A DNA stretch of 64,000 nt, taken from NCBI GenBank assembly GCA_041691315.1, contig JBEPUW010000001.1:145964-209963 (forward strand), given 5' to 3'. Position numbers and translations under genes: made by a program. The first letter of the stretch is position 1. Every line of letters starts with the position of its first letter. Of the stretch, positions 24,833 to 33,744 are shown piece by piece. A model generated the notes under the pieces. The model made no database searches. It worked only from the letters and a program-made list of their open reading frames with translations, and was not told the DNA's origin. This DNA comes from Poindextera sp041691315 (GTDB lineage Bacteria > Pseudomonadota > Alphaproteobacteria > Caulobacterales > Caulobacteraceae).

Positions 24833-25582
24833 CTAGAGCAGGGATGCAACCTCGCTCATCACTGGTCCGATCTCGTCGTGCAGGACTAGGTCGGCCAGGC
24901 TGTCCAGGTCGGTCGGCTCACGGTTGACGATGGCCAGCACAGCCCCGTTCTGCTTGGCGAGCACCGGAAAAGCCATGGCCGGATAGACCACCAGGGACGA
25001 GCCCAGCACCAGGAAGAGGTCGCAGGCCAGGGTCTCGGCTTCCGCGCGGGCCAGAATCGCCGGGGCCAGGGACTGGCCGAAGGAGATGGTGGCGGTCTTG
25101 ACGATGCCGCCGCAGTCCCGGCAGACGGGCAGGGCGTCGGTCGCCAGGAAGGCCGCCTTCAGGTCCTCAAGTTCGTGGCGCAGGCCGCAGTCGAGGCAGG
25201 CCGCATAGCCGGCGTTGCCGTGCAGTTCGATCACCGTCTCCGGCGGCAGGCCGGAAGCCTGGTGCAGGTTGTCGACATTCTGGGTGATCACCGCGGCCAC
25301 CTTGCCCAGCCCGGCCAGTTCGGTGACGGCGCGGTGGCCGGCGTTCGGGCTCTTGCCGACCCAGCCGGCGACGCCGGAAAAGGCCCGGGTCCACGCCTCG
25401 CGCCGCCTGGCTTCGCTGGCCACGAAGTCCTGGAAATAGATCGGACTCATCCGGCTCCAGACCCCGCCCGGACTGCGGAAGTCGGGGATGCCGGACTCGG
25501 TCGAGATACCGGCGCCGGTAAAGACCACCGCCCGCCTGGCGCTGGCGATCATCCGCGCCAGTTGCTCACGCGGAGGGGTCAA
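24833..25582 (-). CDS. Sir2-family NAD-dependent protein deacylase (sirtuin)
   Basis: 249 residues. NAD-binding GAGISTESGIPDFRS near residue 23, TQNVDNLHQASG with the NAD-ribose Asn/Asp, catalytic His in ELHGN, and a zinc ribbon formed by C-L-D-C and C-R-D-C. The family removes acetyl or other acyl groups from lysines using NAD+; bacterial members reactivate acyl-CoA synthetases. Its position directly upstream of the acyl-CoA carboxylase gene, 41 bp away on the same strand, suggests control of acyl-CoA metabolism (inference). It is divergent from the GH13 gene across an inverted-repeat element. Confidence 0.93.
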   Translation of the reverse strand: MTPPREQLARMIASARRAVVFTGAGISTESGIPDFRSPGGVWSRMSPIYFQDFVASEARRREAWTRAFSGVAGWVGKSPNAGHRAVTELAGLGKVAAVITQNVDNLHQASGLPPETVIELHGNAGYAACLDCGLRHELEDLKAAFLATDALPVCRDCGGIVKTATISFGQSLAPAILARAEAETLACDLFLVLGSSLVVYPAMAFPVLAKQNGAVLAIVNREPTDLDSLADLVLHDEIGPVMSEVASLL

Positions 25583-25680
25583 TTGGGCGCTTCCGCGATC
25601 CTCATCCCCACATCTTAGGGCGCGGCGGCCAAGTCCGAAATCCCGCTTGACTCAGCCCCCTCTGAGCCGCGCACTTCAAA

Positions 25681-25832
25681 CCTCTCCCAGAGGGAGAGGG
25701 AGGGGCCCGCGCGCGTCAGCGCAGCGGGAGGGTGAGGGGTTACGGCCTCTCGGATTAGCCGGAAGCGGCGTACGCCCTCGACCTCCCATCGCTGTGCGAT
25801 GGGCCCCTCCTTCTCCCCACGGGAGAAGTCTG
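25681..25832. repeat. Dispersed intergenic repeat, family C, copy 1
   Basis: About 150 bp with three recognisable blocks: CCTCTCCCAGAGGGAGAGG (hairpin), a GC-rich block reading GGGGCCCGCGCGCGT...GCGGGAGGGTGAGGGGTTACGG, and a right block with CCTTCTCCCCACGGGAGAAG (hairpin). Copy 2 at 33745 has the same blocks in the same order. Here the right end leads directly into the ribosome-binding site of the GH13 gene, so the element forms part of that gene's leader. No other feature is seen in the 265-bp gap. Confidence 0.8.
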
Positions 25833-25847
25833 AAGAAGGAGACTACG

Positions 25848-27461
25848 CTGCCAACACCCGCTCAACCCGACTGGTGGAAGCACGCCGTCTTCTACCAGAT
25901 CTATCCGCGCAGCTATCTCGACTCCAACGGTGACGGGATCGGAGACCTTAAAGGCATCGAGGCCAGGCTGGACTATATTGCGGCGCTGGGGGTCGATGCG
26001 ATCTGGCTTTCGCCGATCTTCACCTCGCCGATGAAGGACTTCGGCTACGACGTCTCCGACTATCGCGGCATCGACCCGATCTTCGGGACGCTGGAGGATT
26101 TCGACGCCCTCTTGGCCGGCGCCCACGCACGCGGCCTGAAGCTGATCATCGACCAGGTCTGGTCGCACACCTCGGACCAGCATGCGTGGTTCATCGAAAG
26201 CGCCGCCTCAGCGGACAACGACAAGGCCGACTGGTACGTCTGGGCCGACGCCAGGCCGGATGGGACCGCGCCCAACAACTGGATGGCGGTGTTCGGCGGC
26301 CCCTCCTGGACCTGGCATCCCAGGCGGCGGCAATATTATCTGCACAACTTCCTGGTCGAGCAGCCGGACCTGAACTTCTGGAACCCGGCGGTGCAGGACG
26401 CCATCCTCGATGTCGCCAGGTTCTGGCTCGATCGCGGCGTCGACGGCTTTCGTCTCGATGTCATCAACTTCCTGTTCCACGACCGGCTGCTGACCGACAA
26501 TCCGGCGGCCGGACTAGCCAGGCCCCCTGCCCAGGCGACCGACTTTCAGCGCCATATCCACGATCGTTCGCAGCCGCAGACCCTGGCCTTTCTCGGCCGG
26601 CTGCGGGCGCTGATCGACTCTTACGGCGACCGCATGACCATCGGCGAGATCGGCGACGCCGACATGCTGGGCCGCCAGATCGAGTACACGGCCACCGCGA
26701 CCCGGCTGCAGACCGCCTACAGCTTCTTCTTCCTCACCGCGCGCGACCCGACGCCGGCCCTGTTCGCCGAGGCGATGAACGCATGGGCGAAGGCGGCCGG
26801 CTGGCCCTCCTGGTCGCTGAGCAACCACGACTTCATGCGCTTCCCGACGCGGATGGCGCACTCCGGCCAGCCGGCTCAAGTCAAAGGCCTGCTGGCGCTT
26901 CTGCTCGCGCTGCGCGGCACGCCCTTCCTGTACCAGGGCGACGAGCTGGGCCTGCCGCACGCCGAGGTGCCGTTCGATCGCCTGCAGGACCCGTTCGCCA
27001 TCGCCATCTACACCGGCGACTCCGGCCGCGACGGCGAACGCACACCGATGCCCTGGACCGCCGAGGCCCCCAATGGCGGCTTCTCCAGCGCGGTTGAGAC
27101 CTGGCTGCCGGTCGATCCGCGCCACCTGCCGCTGGCCGCCGCCGCGCAGGAGGCCGATCCGGACTCCATGCTCAACTTCACCCGCACGGTGCTGGCGCTG
27201 CGGCGCACCTCGCCGGCGTTGCAGGCCGGCGAGGTCCGGCTACTCGAGGCCGGCCCCGGCGTGCTGGCCTTCGAACGCAGCCTGGATGGAGAACGCGTGC
27301 TCTGCGCCTTTGAACTCTCGGGCCAGGCCGGCCATCTGCGCCATCCGGAGATGGCCACTTCCGAAGCCTTTGCTCTGGTCGGCGGCGCGGTGGTGACGGA
27401 GACCGGCGTCGAGTTCGCACCGTTTTCCTTCGCCTGGATCCGGCTGGGCGGGCCAGAATGA
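25848..27461 (+). CDS. GH13 alpha-glucosidase (oligosaccharide hydrolase), CTG start
   Basis: 537 residues if started at CTG 25848. The case for CTG is AAGGAG at 25836-25841 six nt upstream, no ATG/GTG/TTG nearby in frame, and homology beginning at once with PDWWKHAVFYQIYPRSYLDS. The four GH13 regions are present: DQVWSHTSDQH, GFRLDVINF (nucleophile Asp204), TIGEIGD (acid/base Glu267) and SLSNHDF (Asp328). The family hydrolyses terminal alpha-glucosidic bonds of malto- or isomalto-oligosaccharides. No signal peptide, so it is cytoplasmic and acts on imported sugars. The next gene overlaps by 4 bp. Confidence 0.9.
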   Translation: MPTPAQPDWWKHAVFYQIYPRSYLDSNGDGIGDLKGIEARLDYIAALGVDAIWLSPIFTSPMKDFGYDVSDYRGIDPIFGTLEDFDALLAGAHARGLKLIIDQVWSHTSDQHAWFIESAASADNDKADWYVWADARPDGTAPNNWMAVFGGPSWTWHPRRRQYYLHNFLVEQPDLNFWNPAVQDAILDVARFWLDRGVDGFRLDVINFLFHDRLLTDNPAAGLARPPAQATDFQRHIHDRSQPQTLAFLGRLRALIDSYGDRMTIGEIGDADMLGRQIEYTATATRLQTAYSFFFLTARDPTPALFAEAMNAWAKAAGWPSWSLSNHDFMRFPTRMAHSGQPAQVKGLLALLLALRGTPFLYQGDELGLPHAEVPFDRLQDPFAIAIYTGDSGRDGERTPMPWTAEAPNGGFSSAVETWLPVDPRHLPLAAAAQEADPDSMLNFTRTVLALRRTSPALQAGEVRLLEAGPGVLAFERSLDGERVLCAFELSGQAGHLRHPEMATSEAFALVGGAVVTETGVEFAPFSFAWIRLGGPE

Positions 27462-28150
27462 CCGGAGAACCAGAATCCCTGGCTGCGGCCGAACCGCTGG
27501 CGGTCCGACACGCGCGGCATGATTTCGACCGGCTGATCATGCTGTCGGACGGCGTCTTCGCGATCGCCATCACGCTTCTGGCGCTCGATGTGCGCGTGCC
27601 GGCCGGCACGGTCGACAACTTCGCCAGCCTTTGGGCGGCGCTGAATCCGGTGCTCTCGGCCTATTCGCTGAGCTTCCTGGTGATTAGCGTCTATTGGCTG
27701 CTGCATCGGCGGTTCATGGGGATGATCCTGCGGGTGGACGCGGCCGCCACCATGCTCAACCTGCTGATCCTCGGGCTGGTGTCGCTGCTCCCGGCGGGCA
27801 CCCGCCTGGCCTCGTCGGCCCCCGGGATCGGGCCCGCCCTTGACCTCTATGCTGGTCTGGTGATCGCCATCGCCATTTCCGTCGCGCTTTTCTGGGGCTA
27901 TGCCAGCTTGATCGGCGGCCTGGTCTCGCCGGAGGTTGGGCCGCGGATGCGCTGGATCGGGTTCCTGGGGGTGCTGATCTCGGCGCCGCTGTTCCTGGTG
28001 GTGACCATCGGCGCCCATATTCCGCCGACTGTCGTGCCCATCGTTCTGTTTGGTCTGTTCTGGTCCAGCTGGCTGATCCTTCGGCGTCTGACGCGCGAGC
28101 CGTCGCCGAAGCCCGATGCGGCTCCTGACGTCGGCGGGGCGCAGCCCTAG
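27458..28150 (+). CDS. TMEM175/DUF1211-family integral membrane protein (putative K+ channel)
   Basis: 230 residues with six hydrophobic segments. The first helix carries RLIMLSDGVFAIAITLLALDV, close to the FSDGVFAIAITLL signature of the TMEM175 family (here Leu-Ser-Asp-Gly). Bacterial members form potassium-permeable channels. Pro- and Ala-rich C-terminal tail. The start overlaps the GH13 stop by 4 bp (ATGA), so it is translated from the same mRNA; the functional link to glucosidase is not obvious. Confidence 0.88.
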   Translation: MTGEPESLAAAEPLAVRHARHDFDRLIMLSDGVFAIAITLLALDVRVPAGTVDNFASLWAALNPVLSAYSLSFLVISVYWLLHRRFMGMILRVDAAATMLNLLILGLVSLLPAGTRLASSAPGIGPALDLYAGLVIAIAISVALFWGYASLIGGLVSPEVGPRMRWIGFLGVLISAPLFLVVTIGAHIPPTVVPIVLFGLFWSSWLILRRLTREPSPKPDAAPDVGGAQP

Positions 28151-28228
28151 CCGTCGCACCGCATGTTGATCTGCGCTCCGTCTCGCGCGAGGCTTGGGAC
28201 GCGACAACGATAGAACCGGGTGGAAACC

Positions 28229-29830
28229 ATGAGTATCAGTTTTGGCGACGTCTTCGACGCGACCGCACAAGCCGTCCAGCCTGATGATCCCGCCATCTAT
28301 TGCGACGACCAGGTGGTCAGCTGGGGCGAGTTCGATCGCGCCTCCAACGCCGTCGCCCGAGCGCTGCGCGCCGCCGGACTGCAACCCGACGCCAAGCTTG
28401 CCCAGTACATGCGCAACAGCCCGGAATATCTCATCGGCTTCGTGGCTGGGTTCAAGGCCAGGCTGCCGCCGGTCAACGTCAACTATCGCTACGGGACCGA
28501 TGAGCTCGAATACCTGATCGACAATTCCGACGCCGAGGCGGTCTTTTTCGACGCCGAGTTCGCGGGCAACGTCGCGGCCATCCGCGGCAAGCTGCCGAAG
28601 GTGAAGGTCTGGGCCTCGGTCGGCGGGCGCATCGCCGGCTATGACAGCTTCGACGACCTGGCCGCCGGCGATGGCGCGCCGCTGGGCATCGAACGCTCCG
28701 GCGACGACATGTTCCTGATGTACACTGGCGGCACCACCGGCCTGCCCAAGGGCGTGATGTGGCCGAGCGAGACCTGGTGGCCGGTGCTGGCCGGCTTCCG
28801 CGCCCCCAGTTTCGGCACTGAGGCGCCGACCACCATCGCGGCGCTGCAGGCCCAGATCCGCTCCGGCGTCGGGCGCGAGCCGCTCTATGTGGCGACGCCG
28901 CTGATGCATGGCACGGGTCTCTTCACCAGCATCTCGGCCATGTCGAAGGCGGCGCCCGTGGTGATCACGCGCCACAAGTCGTTCGATCCTGCGGCGGCGA
29001 TGGATGCGGTGACGCGGCTGCGCTGCTCCGGCTTCGTCATCGTCGGCGACGCTTTTGCGCGCCCGATCCTCGACGCTCTGCGCGCCGATCCGGCCCGCTT
29101 CGACGTGACCTCCCTGCGCGTCATGGTCTCCAGCGGCATGATGTGGAGCCCGGAGGTGAAGACCGGTCTGCTCGAATTCATGCCCGAGGCGATGCTGGTC
29201 GACAGTTTCGGGGCCTCCGAAGGCGCCGGCATCGGCGTCTCGGTCACCAGCCGCGATCTGCCGCCGACCGAGGCCCGCTTCGACGGACCCGACACCATCG
29301 TGGTCCGCGCCGAAGATCACACGCTGGTTGTCCCGGGCTCGGGCGAGGTCGGCCTGGTGGCCAAGACCGGCGACCTGCCGCTGGGCTATTACAAGGACCC
29401 GGAGAAGTCGGCCCGCACCTGGGTGGTGATCGACGGCAAGCGGCGGCTGATCAGCGGCGACCACGCCACGGTCGAGGCGGACGGCACGATCCGGCTGCTC
29501 GGCCGCGGCAGCCACTGCATCAACTCCGGTGGCGAGAAGATCTATCCGGAAGAGGTCGAGGAGACGCTGAAGACCCATCCGGCGGTGCTCGACGCCCTGG
29601 TCTTCGGCATGCCCGACGAGCGCTTCGGCCAGGTGGTTAGCGCCGTGGTCGGCCTGGTCGACGGCCAGGCGGCCGACGAGGCCGAACTGGTCGCCCACGT
29701 CCGCGCCCACCTGTCGCCCTTCAAGGCCCCCCGCCGCATCGCCTTCGTGCCAGAAGCCCCCCGCGCCCCCAACGGCAAGGCCGACTACGCCACGGCCAAG
29801 GCGATGTTCGAGGCGCCGGGCGCGCGATAA
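28229..29830 (+). CDS. AMP-forming acyl-CoA synthetase
   Basis: 533 residues from the ATG at 28229 (GGGTGG 5 nt upstream); an in-frame GTG at 28220 would add three residues. ANL motifs: P-loop YTGGTTGLPKGVMW near 170, DSFGASEGAG in the adenylate region, and GSHCINSGGEKIYPEEVEE then NGKADY with the catalytic Lys. The glycine-rich P-loop (T-G-G-T-T-G) and overall type match medium/long-chain or sterol/bile-acid CoA ligases rather than acetyl-CoA synthetase. It converges with the Baeyer-Villiger monooxygenase; together with SDR and FAH-type genes it fits degradation of a cyclic or branched acid. Confidence 0.9.
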   Translation: MSISFGDVFDATAQAVQPDDPAIYCDDQVVSWGEFDRASNAVARALRAAGLQPDAKLAQYMRNSPEYLIGFVAGFKARLPPVNVNYRYGTDELEYLIDNSDAEAVFFDAEFAGNVAAIRGKLPKVKVWASVGGRIAGYDSFDDLAAGDGAPLGIERSGDDMFLMYTGGTTGLPKGVMWPSETWWPVLAGFRAPSFGTEAPTTIAALQAQIRSGVGREPLYVATPLMHGTGLFTSISAMSKAAPVVITRHKSFDPAAAMDAVTRLRCSGFVIVGDAFARPILDALRADPARFDVTSLRVMVSSGMMWSPEVKTGLLEFMPEAMLVDSFGASEGAGIGVSVTSRDLPPTEARFDGPDTIVVRAEDHTLVVPGSGEVGLVAKTGDLPLGYYKDPEKSARTWVVIDGKRRLISGDHATVEADGTIRLLGRGSHCINSGGEKIYPEEVEETLKTHPAVLDALVFGMPDERFGQVVSAVVGLVDGQAADEAELVAHVRAHLSPFKAPRRIAFVPEAPRAPNGKADYATAKAMFEAPGAR

Positions 29831-29840
29831 CCACCCCACC

Positions 29841-29963
29841 CGTCATGGCCCGGCTTGTCCGGGCCATCCATGCACACGGAGGCCAAAAGGCTTTCACCGC
29901 CACCGACGCCTTAGCTTGAACCATCGGTGTTCATGGGTGGCCCGGACAAGCCGGGCCATGACG
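29841..29963. repeat. Dispersed intergenic inverted repeat, family A, copy 4
   Basis: Outer arms CGTCATGGCCCGG and CCGGGCCATGACGG are complementary. Local hairpins CCCGGCTTGTCCGGG and CCCGGACAAGCCGGG sit in the two arms, and TTCATGGGT appears in the right arm. It lies between convergent genes, where a double terminator would be useful. Confidence 0.85.
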
Positions 29964-29984
29964 GTAAAAATGGGGAACGAGCCC

Positions 29985-31910
29985 TCAGCTCAGCACGAAA
30001 TCGTCGGGGTTGGGTTTCAGCGTTGCGGTCCAATAGTCCACCAGGGGGAAGGGCCAGTTCTGGCTGACGCGGCCCTTGGCGTTCTTGTACCAGCTGGTCA
30101 CCTGCGGCGCGCCCCAGGCCATCCAGCGGTTGGCCTCGTCGACCTTGACGTTGAAGGCGTCGTGGACGTCCGCCTTCGCCTCCATGGTCTCAGCCCCGGT
30201 CTCGGCCAACATCTGCAGGGCGCCGACGATGTAGCGGACGCTGCATTCGGAGAAGAAGATGATGGAGCCGTTGACCACGATGTTGGTGTTCGGGCCGTAG
30301 ATCACGAACAGGTTCGCGAAGTTGGGGATGGTCATGCCCAGATAGGCGCGCGCATCGCCGTCCCATTGCTCATGCAGCTCGGTCCCGCCCTTGCCGTAGA
30401 CCTTCAGTGTCTTGAGGAAGTCGGAAGCCGTGAAGCCGGTGCCATAGATGATGACGTCGACCTCGTGCAGGACGCCGTCGGCGGTGACGATGCCTTTCGG
30501 CGTGATCTCCGTGATGGCCTCGGTGACCAGCTCGACGTTCGGCCGGCGCAGCGCCGCGATCCAGACGCCGTTGTCACGCACCGAGCGTTTGCCGCCGATA
30601 GGGTATTGCGGGATGATCTTCTCCAGGAGGCCCGGCGCGCCCTCGGTCTGCGGCCGGATCGCCTCGATCAGCATGGCGCGCATGCCGGCGTTGAAATCGC
30701 TGACGGCGTTGTCGGGGCCTTTGTAGTTCGGGTCGGCCTTGACGCCTTCATAGAGGCCGTCGGTCAGCATCCAGAACAGCCAGAACCGGTACCACTTCTC
30801 GTAATAGGGCACGTGTTCGAGCAGCCAGCGTTCACCGCCGGTGACCTTGAAATGGTAGTCGGGCGTCGGTCCCAGCCACGGCGGCGTGCGCTGGAAGACG
30901 GTGAGCTTTTCGACGTCCGGGGCGATGGCCGGCACGAACTGGAAGGCGCTGGCGCCGGTGCCGATGCAGGCGACTCGCTTGCCCTTCAGATCGACGTCAT
31001 GGCGCCAGCGGGCGGAGTGGAAGGCCTCGCCGGCGAAGCTGTCGCGGCCGGGAATGTCGGGCAGGCGCGGCTGGTTCAGCTGGCCAACGGCGCTGATCAC
31101 CGCATTGGCGACCAGGGTCTCCTCGGTCCCGTCTGATTTCCGGATCTTGACCCGCCACAGCTTCGCCGCCTCGTCGAAGCGGGCCTCGACCACCTGGGTG
31201 TTGAAGCGGATGTGTGGGCGCAGATCGTGCTTGTCGGCGCAGCCCTTGAAATAGTCGCGCAGCACCGGCTGGGTCGAAAAGTGCATCGGCCATTCGTGGT
31301 TCGGCTCGAACGAATAGGAATAGAGGTGGCTGGGGTTGTCGACCCGGCAGCCGGGGTAGGTGTTCTCAAGCCAGGTGCCGCCGACGTCGGCGTTCTTCTC
31401 GATCACCTCGAAGCTCACGCCGGCCTGCTGCAGGCGGATGGCCGAGAGCAGGCCCGACATGCCGGCGCCGATGATCAGCACCTTCAGCTTGGCGGCGGCC
31501 GATTTCAGGACGGGTGTGTCCCAGTGCGGCCGCTTCTGATCGACGCCGTCGACAGCCAGCTCCTCCATCATCATGCCCATGTATCGTTCGGGCACCTCGC
31601 CGCCGACGATGAAGTCCATCATCCGGCGCACGGTCTTGGCCGCGGGCGGCGGCGGCAGTTTTCCGTCGCCGGCGAGGTAGGTCTTGATCGCCGCCTTGGC
31701 GAGGCTGCGGACGCGCTCCTGCTTGTCCGGCGTCAGCCCGCCGAACTTGCCGTCGGCGAAGAAGTCGTAGGCCGGCTTCATATCGTCGGAGAGGATGGAG
31801 GCGTCGCCGGTCAAGTGCACCAGCGACATCATCAGCGACGGTAGATGCGCATCGGCCAGCGCCTCGTCGATCTGGGCATCCGACTGGGGATTGGTGGTTT
31901 CGCTGAGCAT
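29985..31910 (-). CDS. Flavin-dependent (Baeyer-Villiger type) monooxygenase
   Basis: 641 residues from the ATG at 31910. A roughly 140-residue N-terminal helical extension precedes the FAD-binding VLIIGAGMSGLLSA. The Baeyer-Villiger fingerprint FxGxxxHxxxW is present as FAGEAFHSARW, followed by the NADPH-binding GTGASAFQFVP. These enzymes insert oxygen next to a ketone, giving esters or lactones, with FAD and NADPH. The N-terminal extension is typical of the larger members such as those acting on cyclic or steroid ketones. Divergent from the SDR/FAH operon with a 156-bp gap, suggesting a common regulatory region. Confidence 0.92.
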   Translation of the reverse strand: MLSETTNPQSDAQIDEALADAHLPSLMMSLVHLTGDASILSDDMKPAYDFFADGKFGGLTPDKQERVRSLAKAAIKTYLAGDGKLPPPPAAKTVRRMMDFIVGGEVPERYMGMMMEELAVDGVDQKRPHWDTPVLKSAAAKLKVLIIGAGMSGLLSAIRLQQAGVSFEVIEKNADVGGTWLENTYPGCRVDNPSHLYSYSFEPNHEWPMHFSTQPVLRDYFKGCADKHDLRPHIRFNTQVVEARFDEAAKLWRVKIRKSDGTEETLVANAVISAVGQLNQPRLPDIPGRDSFAGEAFHSARWRHDVDLKGKRVACIGTGASAFQFVPAIAPDVEKLTVFQRTPPWLGPTPDYHFKVTGGERWLLEHVPYYEKWYRFWLFWMLTDGLYEGVKADPNYKGPDNAVSDFNAGMRAMLIEAIRPQTEGAPGLLEKIIPQYPIGGKRSVRDNGVWIAALRRPNVELVTEAITEITPKGIVTADGVLHEVDVIIYGTGFTASDFLKTLKVYGKGGTELHEQWDGDARAYLGMTIPNFANLFVIYGPNTNIVVNGSIIFFSECSVRYIVGALQMLAETGAETMEAKADVHDAFNVKVDEANRWMAWGAPQVTSWYKNAKGRVSQNWPFPLVDYWTATLKPNPDDFVLS

Positions 31911-32066
31911 GTTCCGCCGTTCCTGACCGCAGTTGAGCGCGGGATGGGGTGATCGCCGGTCACCTTGGCGCCGCGCCCTGGCTCGGTCAATTTCGTCAAG
32001 TCTTGCGCCGCCGGGCGTTTGGCGGGAAGGGATTGCGCAAATCACATTTCAAAGGAGGAGATTTCC

Positions 32067-32885
32067 ATGAGCGACGCCAGGATCAATCCGAATGGCCCAT
32101 TGAAGGGCCGCACCGCCATCGTCACCGGCGCCAGCCGCGGCATCGGCGAGGCCGTCGCCGCCCGCCTGGCCATGGAGGGCGCGCGCGTCGTCGCCTCGGC
32201 CCGCACCGCCGAGGACGGCGAGAGCCGGCTGCCCGGCACCCTGACTGACACCGTCGAACGGATCAAAAAGGCCGGCGGCGAGGCCCGCTTCATCAAGGCT
32301 GACCTGGCGCAGGGTTCCGAGCGCGAACGGCTGATCGAGGAGACGGTCGCGGCCTATGGGCCGGTCGACATCCTCGTCAACAACGCCGCCATCACCTATT
32401 TCATCCCGGTCGAGGACTTCCCGGAGAAGCGCTTCAAGCTGATGATGGAGGTGCAGGTCTATGCGCCCTTCCATCTGTCGCAACTGGTGTTGCCGTCGAT
32501 GCGCGAGCGGCGCCAGGGCTGGATCGTCAACATCTCCTCGGGCGCGGCCTTCCATCCGAAACAGCCCTACGGCCCCGGCCGCGGCGGCACGGTCTATGGC
32601 ATGTGCAAGGCGGCGCTGGAGCGGTTCACCACCGGCCTCGCCTCGGAGGTCTACGGCGACAACATCGCCGTCAACGTCGTCTCGCCGGGCCTGGTCGCGA
32701 CGCCGGGCGTGGCCGTGCATGGCCTGATCAACGAGCAGACCAAGGACCGCGTGCAGCCGATCGAGTACATCGCCGAAGCGGTCTATCGGCTGGCCTCGGG
32801 CGATCCGAAGACGCTCACTGGCCGCATCGACCACGCCGCGCCGTTCTTGAAGGAAATGGACCTCGAGCCCTCGGCCCTGGTCTAG
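32067..32885 (+). CDS. Short-chain dehydrogenase/reductase
   Basis: 272 residues from the ATG at 32067, which has the strong site AAAGGAGGAG at 32051-32060. Classical SDR features are the cofactor motif TGASRGIG, NNAA, and the Ser/Tyr/Lys catalytic set in NISSGAAF and YGMCK. An extended loop (HPKQPYGPGRGG) lies before the Tyr. It oxidises or reduces an alcohol/ketone with NAD(P). Placed next to a Baeyer-Villiger enzyme it could form the ketone substrate (inference). The FAH-type gene begins 8 bp after its stop. Confidence 0.92.
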   Translation: MSDARINPNGPLKGRTAIVTGASRGIGEAVAARLAMEGARVVASARTAEDGESRLPGTLTDTVERIKKAGGEARFIKADLAQGSERERLIEETVAAYGPVDILVNNAAITYFIPVEDFPEKRFKLMMEVQVYAPFHLSQLVLPSMRERRQGWIVNISSGAAFHPKQPYGPGRGGTVYGMCKAALERFTTGLASEVYGDNIAVNVVSPGLVATPGVAVHGLINEQTKDRVQPIEYIAEAVYRLASGDPKTLTGRIDHAAPFLKEMDLEPSALV

Positions 32886-32893
32886 AGCCGGCG

Positions 32894-33742
32894 ATGAAGT
32901 TCCTGAGCTACAGCACTGGCGGCGAGACCAGTTTCGGCCTCGCCGCCATCGACGGGGTCATCGACCTGAAGACCCGCCTGGGTGTCGGCTCGCTGAAGGC
33001 GCTGATCGCCGCCGATGGATTGTCGCGGGCCGAGGCGGTTGCCGGCGAGAACGCCGACCACGCCTGGGGCGATATATCGTTTGCGCCGGTCATTCCCGAT
33101 CCGGACAAGATCATCTGCATCGGCGTCAACTACGAGGAACACCGCGCCGAGACCGGCCGGCCGGTGGTCGCCCATCCGACGGTGTTCACCCGCTTCTTCA
33201 ACACCCAGGTCGGCCACGAGCAGCCGATCGTTCGACCGAAGGCATCCATCACCTTCGACTTCGAGGGCGAGCTGGCGGTGATCATCGGCAAGCCCGGCCG
33301 CGCCATCGCCGAGGATCGCAGCCTGGAGCACGTCGCCGGATTCGCCTGCTACAACGACGTTTCGGTGCGCGACTTCCAGTCGCACACCTCGCAGTTCACC
33401 CCAGGCAAGAACTTTCCGGCGACCGGTCCGTTCGGACCCTTCCTGGTGACGCCGGACGAGGTGGGACCCTTGGGGCCGCAGCGCATCCAGACCCGGCTGA
33501 ACGGGGTGGTGGTTCAGGACGCGCGACTGGATCAGATGATCTTCAACGTGCCGAAGCTGATCGCCTATTGCTCGCTCTGGACCGAGCTCCGCCCCGGCGA
33601 CGTCATCGTCACCGGCACCCCTGGCGGCGTCGGCGCCCGCCGCGACCCGCCGCTCTGGATGAAACCCGGCGACGAGATCGAGGTCGAGATCGAAAACGTC
33701 GGCCAGCTGACCAATAAGGTGGTGGACGAAGCGCCCTCTTAA
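32894..33742 (+). CDS. Fumarylacetoacetate hydrolase (FAH) family protein
   Basis: 282 residues from the ATG at 32894; a longer frame back to 32603 lies inside the SDR gene and is ignored. The FAH-fold C-terminal domain shows ICIGVNYEEH, the metal-site FDFEGELAVIIGK, CYNDVSVRDFQ and VIVTGTPGGVG. The family cleaves or isomerises acylpyruvates and 2-oxo-hept-ene-dioate-like compounds using Mg2+ or Mn2+. Cotranscribed with the SDR gene; fits a late step in degradation of a ring compound after Baeyer-Villiger opening. Confidence 0.9.
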   Translation: MKFLSYSTGGETSFGLAAIDGVIDLKTRLGVGSLKALIAADGLSRAEAVAGENADHAWGDISFAPVIPDPDKIICIGVNYEEHRAETGRPVVAHPTVFTRFFNTQVGHEQPIVRPKASITFDFEGELAVIIGKPGRAIAEDRSLEHVAGFACYNDVSVRDFQSHTSQFTPGKNFPATGPFGPFLVTPDEVGPLGPQRIQTRLNGVVVQDARLDQMIFNVPKLIAYCSLWTELRPGDVIVTGTPGGVGARRDPPLWMKPGDEIEVEIENVGQLTNKVVDEAPS

Positions 33743-33744
33743 GA

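Noticed and set aside
22617..24836. A 739-codon plus-strand frame
   Set aside because: Antisense to the single-chain carboxylase, whose conserved motifs settle the coding strand.
27008..29839. A 943-codon open frame on the minus strand
   Set aside because: Antisense to the GH13, TMEM175-like and acyl-CoA synthetase genes, with no recognisable domain and His/Arg/Gly-biased composition.
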